NCBI GenBank assembly: GCA_002331025.1
Contig: DCYG01000022.1
Span: forward strand, 124,001 to 188,000
Source: Firmicutes bacterium UBA2116
Lineage (GTDB): Bacteria; Bacillota; Clostridia; Tissierellales; Sedimentibacteraceae
Reading direction: 5' to 3'
DNA: 64,000 nt
Position 1 is the stretch's first letter; the number at the start of each line of letters is the position of its first letter. Below, in pieces: positions 58,689 to 64,000 of this stretch. Below the pieces are notes generated by a model, which was not told the DNA's origin, made no database searches, and was given only the letters and a program-made list of their open reading frames with translations. The position numbers and the translations under genes are program-made.

Positions 58689-60488
58689 ATGACAGCAAAT
58701 GAGTTAAGAAGGATTTATGTGAATTTTTTTGAAGAAAGGGGGCATAAAGAAATCGCGTCGGCTTCACTTCTGCCGGAAAATGATCCGACAGTCTTATTTA
58801 CTACGGCAGGAATGCACCCGCTGGTACCATATTTATTAGGAGAAAGTCATCCACAGGGTAGACGTCTTGTTGATATCCAAAAATGTGTCAGAACAGGAGA
58901 TATAGATGAGGTCGGTGATGATACACATCTGACATTTTTTGAAATGATGGGTAATTGGTCTCTTGGTGATTATTTTAAAGAAGAATCTATATCTATGAGT
59001 TTTGATTTTTTGACAAATAATTTGAACATACCTATGGAACGACTGGCAGTAACCGTGTTTGAAGGAGATCTGCTGGTGCCCCGCGATACCGAATCTGAAA
59101 CGATATGGAAGAACAAAGGATTGAAACAAAGTCAAATATATTCTTATGGTCGTGAGGATAATTGGTGGGGACCTGTTGGGCTGACCGGTCCATGTGGCCC
59201 TGATACAGAAATATTTTATGATATGGGAAAACCAAAATGCAGTGACAATTGTGGGCCGGCATGTAAGTGCGGAAAATATGTTGAGATATGGAACAATGTA
59301 TTTATGCAATTTAATAAGGAAGCTGACGGAAGTTTCACAGAACTTCAGCAAAAAAATGTGGATACGGGAATGGGGCTCGAACGAGTCTTGACAGTATTTA
59401 ACGGAAAGACGAATGTTTACGATACAGAGCTGTTTATTCCTGTTATGACTCGGCTGAATATCATTATTGGGGAATCAGGTGCTGAAATGTCAACAAGAGA
59501 TAAACGAATTATTTGTGAGCATATCAGAGCAGCCAGCTTTGTATTAGGTGACCCACGAAAGATATGCCCGTCAAATACGGAACAGGGCTATATATTAAGA
59601 CGTTTGATTCGCAGAATGATCAGGATATTTAAAAAATCAGGTATTAATCAAAATTATTTATGTGATCTGGCAGAAGTGATAATTCATCAATACACGAATG
59701 TATATTCAGAATTGGCTGAAAACGGAGAATTTATCATAGAGCAGATACAAAAAGAATGTGATTTGTTTGCAAAAACCTTGGATTTGGGATTGAAAAAAGC
59801 TGATCAATATCTTAAAAATATTGGAATGAATACTGTTTTGAGCGGAGAGTCAGCATTCAAATTATATGACACATTTGGTTTTCCGATTGAGTTTACCTGT
59901 GAATTGGCAGAGGAAAGGGGTTGTTCTGTTGATGTGGAGTCATTCAGAGAGAGGTATGCAGAGCATCAGAACAAGTCCAGAAAAGGAGCAAAAGATAAAT
60001 TCAAAGGAGGGTTAGCAGATCATAGTATTCAAACTGCCCGGCTCCATACGGCGACACATCTGTTGAATTCTTCATTGCGTAAAGTGCTTGGTGACGAGGT
60101 TTCTCAACGTGGAAGCAATATAACACCTGAAAGACTTCGATTTGACTTTTCGTTTCACAGAAAAGTTACACCGGATGAGCTTGAAGATGTGGAAAGGATA
60201 GTTAATGAAGCAATCGAAAAAAATATTGAAGTTTCCGTGAAAGAAATGAAGCTTGAAGATGCTTATTGTCTGGGTGCTATTGGAGTATTCGCCGGAAAGT
60301 ACGGAGAAAATGTTAAAGTGTACTCCATACCGGGATATTCGGACGAAATATGCGGTGGACCACATGCCGGTAACACAGGAGAGTTAGTTTCGTTTAAAAT
60401 TATTAAGGAAGAAGCTTCTTCGGCAGGTGTAAGACGAATAAAAGCAGTGATCACTCTACTTGACATTAATTGTGGCAATTCAATATAA
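58689..60488 (+). CDS. alaS: Short alanyl-tRNA synthetase, without the C-terminal domain
   Basis: 599 aa against about 870 for housekeeping AlaS. The class II catalytic core is complete: FTTAGMHPLVPYLLG, KCVRTGDIDEVGDDTHLTFF, GPVGLTGPCGPDTEIFYDMG and LERVLTVFNGKTNVY. The editing domain keeps its zinc site (HTATHLLN and EICGGPHAGNTGEL). It ends after SSAGVRRIKAVI: the oligomerisation coiled coil and the DHHA1/C-Ala part are missing. There is no frameshift, so this is a short form, probably a second AlaRS. Controlled by the T-box before it. ATG follows AGGAAGGAGTAATATTA. Confidence 0.9.
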   Translation: MTANELRRIYVNFFEERGHKEIASASLLPENDPTVLFTTAGMHPLVPYLLGESHPQGRRLVDIQKCVRTGDIDEVGDDTHLTFFEMMGNWSLGDYFKEESISMSFDFLTNNLNIPMERLAVTVFEGDLLVPRDTESETIWKNKGLKQSQIYSYGREDNWWGPVGLTGPCGPDTEIFYDMGKPKCSDNCGPACKCGKYVEIWNNVFMQFNKEADGSFTELQQKNVDTGMGLERVLTVFNGKTNVYDTELFIPVMTRLNIIIGESGAEMSTRDKRIICEHIRAASFVLGDPRKICPSNTEQGYILRRLIRRMIRIFKKSGINQNYLCDLAEVIIHQYTNVYSELAENGEFIIEQIQKECDLFAKTLDLGLKKADQYLKNIGMNTVLSGESAFKLYDTFGFPIEFTCELAEERGCSVDVESFRERYAEHQNKSRKGAKDKFKGGLADHSIQTARLHTATHLLNSSLRKVLGDEVSQRGSNITPERLRFDFSFHRKVTPDELEDVERIVNEAIEKNIEVSVKEMKLEDAYCLGAIGVFAGKYGENVKVYSIPGYSDEICGGPHAGNTGELVSFKIIKEEASSAGVRRIKAVITLLDINCGNSI

Positions 60489-60509
60489 TATATTACGAGG
60501 TGTTTTATA

Positions 60510-61058
60510 ATGAATGAAGATAGATGTAAAGAAGAGGAGGGCGTTAGAAGCTCTCAGATAACCGAACAATTTTCAATACCCGGTGCCGGAGGTATAATTG
60601 TAAAGAGGATAGATAATACAGAGCATATTCTCCTTCAAGAAAGGTGTAAGATTGATGCACCAAACGAGCATGGTCTTTTGGAAATACCGGCGGGGAAGGT
60701 GCGTGCATTCGAGTGTATTTTTGATACACTAAAAAGGGAAATAAAAGAAGAAACGGGGTTAAATGTGACACAGATACTTGGTGAGAATCTATCCAGTGTG
60801 TATGAAGGGAATTCTTACAAGGTTATTAACTTTGTTCCGTTTTCATGTTCACAAAATATAGAAGGCACATATCCCATTATTGTCTTCGTCTTTGTTTGTA
60901 ATGTGGAAGGCGACTTGCTGCCTTTTTCAAACGAATCAAAAAACTATAAATGGGTTTCCGTCGAGGAAATGAAAATTTTACTGAATAAAAATCATGAATT
61001 ATTTTATCCCATGCATGTAAATACGTTAAAAAAATATGTTTTTGACAGTAGACTATAA
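60510..61058 (+). CDS. Nudix hydrolase (first of pair)
   Basis: 182 aa. The Nudix box is complete: G-x5-E-x7-REIKEETGL (GKVRAFECIFDTLKREIKEE). Hydrolyses nucleoside diphosphate derivatives such as ADP-ribose or NAD(H); the preceding EIPAGKV suggests the ADP-ribose type. ATG follows ACGAGGTGTTTTATA, 21 nt after alaS, so probably in the T-box operon. Confidence 0.87.
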   Translation: MNEDRCKEEEGVRSSQITEQFSIPGAGGIIVKRIDNTEHILLQERCKIDAPNEHGLLEIPAGKVRAFECIFDTLKREIKEETGLNVTQILGENLSSVYEGNSYKVINFVPFSCSQNIEGTYPIIVFVFVCNVEGDLLPFSNESKNYKWVSVEEMKILLNKNHELFYPMHVNTLKKYVFDSRL

Positions 61059-61067
61059 TGTGCGAAT

Positions 61068-61739
61068 ATGAATGATATTTTGACGCCTACCCTACCGACG
61101 TCTGTGGAAGTATCTGTTGGTGTTAAGAAAACATCAGCTATAAACAAAAAAATAAATAAGGCGGTGAAATTTATTTTGAATTATATTGATGAAATTAAGA
61201 ATTATATTCCCAAAGACGCTCAGGAAATCCAAGACAAAAAAGTTATTTTAAACTGTATAGAGCTGTTTCCGCAAAATATTCTGCTGAGGGATAACGAAAT
61301 TGCACATATAACCAGTTCGGGATTTATATTAAACAAGTCTCTCAGTAAAGTATTAATGATACATCATAACATTAGAAATACATGGGCATGGACTGGAGGA
61401 CATGCTGACGGAGATGCCGATTTATTAGCGGTTGCAACCCGGGAGGCTCTTGAAGAAACAGGCGTTAATGTAATCTCAATTTCCACAAGCATTGCTTCCA
61501 TTGACATTTTAACAGTCACACGTCATTTTAAGAATAAAAGGTACATAAATGCTCATCTCCATCTCTCAATAGCATATCTGTTTACGGCAAACGAAGAAGA
61601 TTCCTTAGTCGTAAATCCGGATGAAAATAGCGGAGTTGAGTGGTTTCCGACTGAAAAAATAAATGAAGAATTATTTACAGACCGAGATGTATATCTCTAT
61701 TCAAAACTCATAAACAGAGCTAAACTATGGTTGGGTTAG
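61068..61739 (+). CDS. Nudix hydrolase (second of pair)
   Basis: 223 aa. An N-terminal helical region of about 85 residues is followed by the Nudix fold with GGHADGDADLLAVATREALE then ETGVNV. The TWAWTGGHADG entry differs from the first protein, so the two are not recent duplicates. It begins 9 nt after the previous stop without a clear ribosome binding site, which suggests coupling. Substrate unknown. Confidence 0.85.
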   Translation: MNDILTPTLPTSVEVSVGVKKTSAINKKINKAVKFILNYIDEIKNYIPKDAQEIQDKKVILNCIELFPQNILLRDNEIAHITSSGFILNKSLSKVLMIHHNIRNTWAWTGGHADGDADLLAVATREALEETGVNVISISTSIASIDILTVTRHFKNKRYINAHLHLSIAYLFTANEEDSLVVNPDENSGVEWFPTEKINEELFTDRDVYLYSKLINRAKLWLG

Positions 61740-61785
61740 CGAACAAGCATTTCTTCGCCATAAGCATAGATTGTCCGATTGATAT

Positions 61786-61912
61786 GCAGAACTGTACGGT
61801 GTTGATCATTCTGTGATTACAAAACATTTAAAAAAAGATATTTTTGGATAATGAATTAGAGGAAGATTTGGTATGTGCAATTTTTGCACATACTGCTAGT
61901 GACGAAATTTAA
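61786..61912 (+). pseudogene. Remnant of a RhuM-family gene
   Basis: AELYGVDHSVITKHLKK then, after a shift at a run of seven A, IFLDNELEEDLVCAIFAHTA and SDEI-stop. This is the conserved first third of RhuM (virulence/phage-associated) proteins. No start, no ribosome binding site and a frameshift. Confidence 0.65.
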
Positions 61913-61987
61913 ATATATTATATTTATAGTAAATGCACAGACACATTTTTTAACAGATAAAGTTTAAATTATGGGGGAGAAGAGAAA

Positions 61988-63028
61988 TTGCAATCAATAA
62001 TAAATCTGATTTTTTATATAGGCATAATAGAGTTTTTTCTCATGTTTCTTTTGCTGACAAATACTTTCACATTTTTACTATACGTGACAGACAAACGAAA
62101 GGCAGTAAAAGGCAAGAGGCGCATAAGTGAAAAAACGTTATTAATTTTCACTATATTGTGTGGAGGAATAGGGGCACTGTTGGGTATGTATTTTGCAAAT
62201 CATAAAACGAGAAGCAGGAAATTCAAGTTCGTAGTAATAATTGGTCTTATTATTACACTTATTCCCGTTATACATATTGTACATGGGCTTACACTGAGTA
62301 AGATAATCCGCTATGTGGAAATTGAGTTTCGTTCGGAAAACTGGCCGCCTGAATTGGATGGTTATCGCATCGCTTTTATGTCAGACATGCACGCGATAAC
62401 AGACGAGGATATGCGCAAAGTCGCAGCAGAGCTAAATGACAGAAATCTGGATTTGCTGTTATCAGGCGGAGACTTTTTAATGGAGGACGATCATTATATA
62501 GGAACTGTGAGAGAAATAGCTCAAATAAGTACAACGGACGGAATCTTTGGTGTGGAAGGAAATCATGATGACTACAAGAAACTTTTCCGGACACAAAATG
62601 AATACGGAATAAAGCCGCTGGACAATAGCGGAATGCGTATAAGAGAAGGCTTTTATCTGACAGGTGTCCATGATATGTATAACAGAAGACCTGACATAAA
62701 AGAGGCTGTTGCAGGTGCAAATCCAAACGATTTTGTTTTGCTCCTTTCACACAGTCCGGACTTGTCTATGCAACAATCTACAGATGGGATTGATTTAATA
62801 CTTTCCGGTCATACCCATGCCGGACAAATTACTTTTTTTGGTTATCCGTTTTACTTGATATACGGTAGTCTGCCTATAACAGATTACGGGACACGTTTTG
62901 CTTATGGGTTTGCCCGTTCAGCTGACGATGTACCCGTGTTTACAACCAGCGGAACAGGCACTTTTTCTGATATACCAAGGATTTTTACAAGACCGGAGGT
63001 TGTGATTTTCACCATGTATAATGAGTAG
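61988..63028 (+). CDS. DUF1294 domain fused to a calcineurin-like phosphoesterase
   Basis: 346 aa. Residues about 10-90: a DUF1294 membrane domain (LYVTDKRKAVKGKRRISEKT, CGGIGALLGMYFANHKTRSR) with three helices. Residues about 115-345: a metallophosphoesterase with all metal motifs, FMSDMHA, LSGGDFLM, EGNHDD, LLSHSPD and SGHTHAGQ. Relatives such as YkuE act at the membrane on lipid or UDP-sugar substrates. The fusion puts the enzyme next to the membrane. Start TTG 61988 after GGGGGAGAAG. Confidence 0.85.
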   Translation: MQSIINLIFYIGIIEFFLMFLLLTNTFTFLLYVTDKRKAVKGKRRISEKTLLIFTILCGGIGALLGMYFANHKTRSRKFKFVVIIGLIITLIPVIHIVHGLTLSKIIRYVEIEFRSENWPPELDGYRIAFMSDMHAITDEDMRKVAAELNDRNLDLLLSGGDFLMEDDHYIGTVREIAQISTTDGIFGVEGNHDDYKKLFRTQNEYGIKPLDNSGMRIREGFYLTGVHDMYNRRPDIKEAVAGANPNDFVLLLSHSPDLSMQQSTDGIDLILSGHTHAGQITFFGYPFYLIYGSLPITDYGTRFAYGFARSADDVPVFTTSGTGTFSDIPRIFTRPEVVIFTMYNE

Positions 63029-63130
63029 AGTATTTATGTCATTATTTAGATATTATTTATAGACTATTTTTTCTATAATTTCTATATTAAAATCTTATGT
63101 ATAAATCTAAAACAGAAGAGGTGGATTAGT

Positions 63131-63547
63131 ATGGATAACAAACATGATGTCTTAGATAAAGGACCTTTCTTTCATGGTACGAAAGCGGAACTAAAAATCG
63201 GAGACTTATTAGAACCACAACACTTATCAAATTATCAAAATAAAAAGTCCAACTATATATATTTTACCGCAACATTAGATGCTGCTAAATGGGGTGCTGA
63301 ATTAGCAGTATCTGAATTAAAGGAAAGAATTTATATTGTAGAGCCATTGGGTGATTTTGAAAATGATCCAAACTTAACTGACAAAAGATTTCCTGGCAAC
63401 CCTACACGTTCTTACAGATCTGAGCTTCCTTTGAAAATAATAGCTGAATTAGGTTCATGGGAAAGACATTCAAATGAAGAAATAAATCATATGATTACAT
63501 CTTTAAGAAAGCTGCAGGAACAAGGTGAAGCTGTAATATATGATTAA
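63131..63547 (+). CDS. arr: NAD+-rifampin ADP-ribosyltransferase (Arr)
   Basis: 138 aa, the usual size. It transfers ADP-ribose to rifamycins and inactivates them. Family sequence is strong: GPFFHGTKAELKIGDLLEPQ, NYIYFTATLDAAKWGAELAV, RIYIVEPLGDFENDPNLTDK, RFPGNPTRSYRSELPLKII. The His-Tyr-Asp set is present (H15, Y in YIYF, D in DPNLTDK). ATG follows AGAGGTGGATTAGT. No mobile element beside it. Confidence 0.93.
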   Translation: MDNKHDVLDKGPFFHGTKAELKIGDLLEPQHLSNYQNKKSNYIYFTATLDAAKWGAELAVSELKERIYIVEPLGDFENDPNLTDKRFPGNPTRSYRSELPLKIIAELGSWERHSNEEINHMITSLRKLQEQGEAVIYD

Positions 63548-63660
63548 TCCAAAAAGATAAGTATTTAAAAAGCGGATAATTTTTAAAATACAGGAATAAA
63601 AAGCTTTGAAAAGTAAAGCTATAATTTTAAATTTGTTAATATTATGAGGAGGAATTAGAA

Positions 63661-64000
63661 ATGAGCAGGTATGAAGAAGGATTAAGAATAATTGAGGAAA
63701 GATGTGGCAACGGAAAAGATAATACCATCTCTCTGTCGACTATTGCAATGGAACCGAACGCTGACGGTAAACCACGTCCTTATGTCCGTGATGTGGACGC
63801 TTATTATGAAGATGGTGTGTTTTATGTTACTACTTGGGCAAAATCAACTAAAATGCAGCAGATAGCTCAAAACCCGGAAGTTGCATTTTCGGTTTGTTTT
63901 GAGTGGTTTTCCGGAAACGGAACCGGCGAAAATCTAGGATGGGTTTTAGACCCGAAAAATGCTGAGTTAAGGTCTAAACTTCGCGAAGCATTTGCAGCTT
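63661..64000 (+). CDS. Pyridoxamine 5'-phosphate oxidase-fold protein, cut by the window edge
   Basis: The first 113 codons are visible: MSRYEEGLRIIEERCGNGKD, ISLSTIAMEPNADGKPRPYV, FYVTTWAKSTKMQQIAQNPE, then FEWFSGNGTGENLGW. Same split-barrel group as the gene at 28603. ATG follows GAGGAGGAATTAGAA, a strong site. The C-terminal end lies outside the window. Confidence 0.82.
   Translation, partial: MSRYEEGLRIIEERCGNGKDNTISLSTIAMEPNADGKPRPYVRDVDAYYEDGVFYVTTWAKSTKMQQIAQNPEVAFSVCFEWFSGNGTGENLGWVLDPKNAELRSKLREAFAA

Noticed and set aside
1..64000. CRISPR arrays, tRNA and rRNA genes, complete insertion sequences
   Set aside because: I looked for regular spaced repeats, cloverleaf-type sequences with TTCGAAT arms and transposase reading frames and found none that I can support.

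Overview
ORGANISM AND LAYOUT. This is a low-GC chromosomal segment that looks like a member of the Clostridia (Firmicutes). The indications are a Gram-positive PolC replicase, a tRNA-Ala T-box leader, a CTC-type L25, YtrA-type GntR regulation, strong AGGAGG ribosome binding sites and a nusA-rnpM-ylxQ-infB-rbfA operon. A Tissierellales or Sedimentibacter-like genome is a guess only; no rRNA or tRNA gene is present to place it. Three parts can be told apart. CORE PART (1 to about 26.6 kb): rseP, ispG, a WG-repeat exported protein, rplY/ctc, mgtC and a lysine-2,3-aminomutase-like radical SAM gene (both on the minus strand), polC, a GLUG-type lipoprotein with a SprT-like metallopeptidase, then the translation/RNA operon rimP-nusA-rnpM-ylxQ-infB-rbfA-nrnA-truB-ribF, followed by rpsO, pnp and a GntR/ABC exporter operon. 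Five intergenic spacers here carry a dispersed imperfect palindrome (arms near CATAAGCGACTGACACCAAATT and AATTTGGGTCATCTGCTT) that I did not see in the rest of the window. ACCESSORY PART (about 26.6 to 53.2 kb): some forty short genes, every one on the plus strand, nearly all with their own ribosome binding site and few visible promoters or terminators. They are GNAT acetyltransferases, VOC (glyoxalase-fold) proteins, nucleotidyltransferases resembling lincosamide and streptomycin resistance enzymes, an APH-like kinase, a HEPN/MNT toxin-antitoxin pair, a peptide deformylase, a nitrilase, DinB, LUD, DUF3781, DUF3788, DUF3795 and others. Between them lie at least a dozen broken genes: an EFR1 ferredoxin, GNATs, VOCs, a radical SAM gene, a truncated methyltransferase, a frameshifted HAD gene, and degraded second copies of genes that are intact elsewhere in the same array. 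An identical 17-bp direct repeat flanks the Lnu-like gene, and related motifs recur in other spacers, so the region looks like a gene-cassette accumulation zone; no integrase or transposase is visible. REGULATED PART (about 53.2 to 64 kb): a strong bidirectional terminator closes the array. It is followed by a minus-strand pair (poly-gamma-glutamate-hydrolase-like protein and a triple NlpC/P60 protein whose first and third domains lack the catalytic Cys), a tiny 18-codon basic ORF with a perfect ribosome binding site and its own terminator, an OmpR-type two-component system, a T-box (specifier GCA, Ala) before a short alanyl-tRNA synthetase with two Nudix genes, a RhuM remnant, a DUF1294-metallophosphoesterase fusion, a rifampin ADP-ribosyltransferase (arr), and a flavin-oxidase-fold gene cut by the window edge. 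HOW IT WORKS TOGETHER. The core part is a translation and RNA-metabolism block under sigma-A-like promoters with structured leaders before rplY, rimP and rpsO. The accessory part is mostly stand-alone detoxification, resistance and modification enzymes with visible gene turnover.
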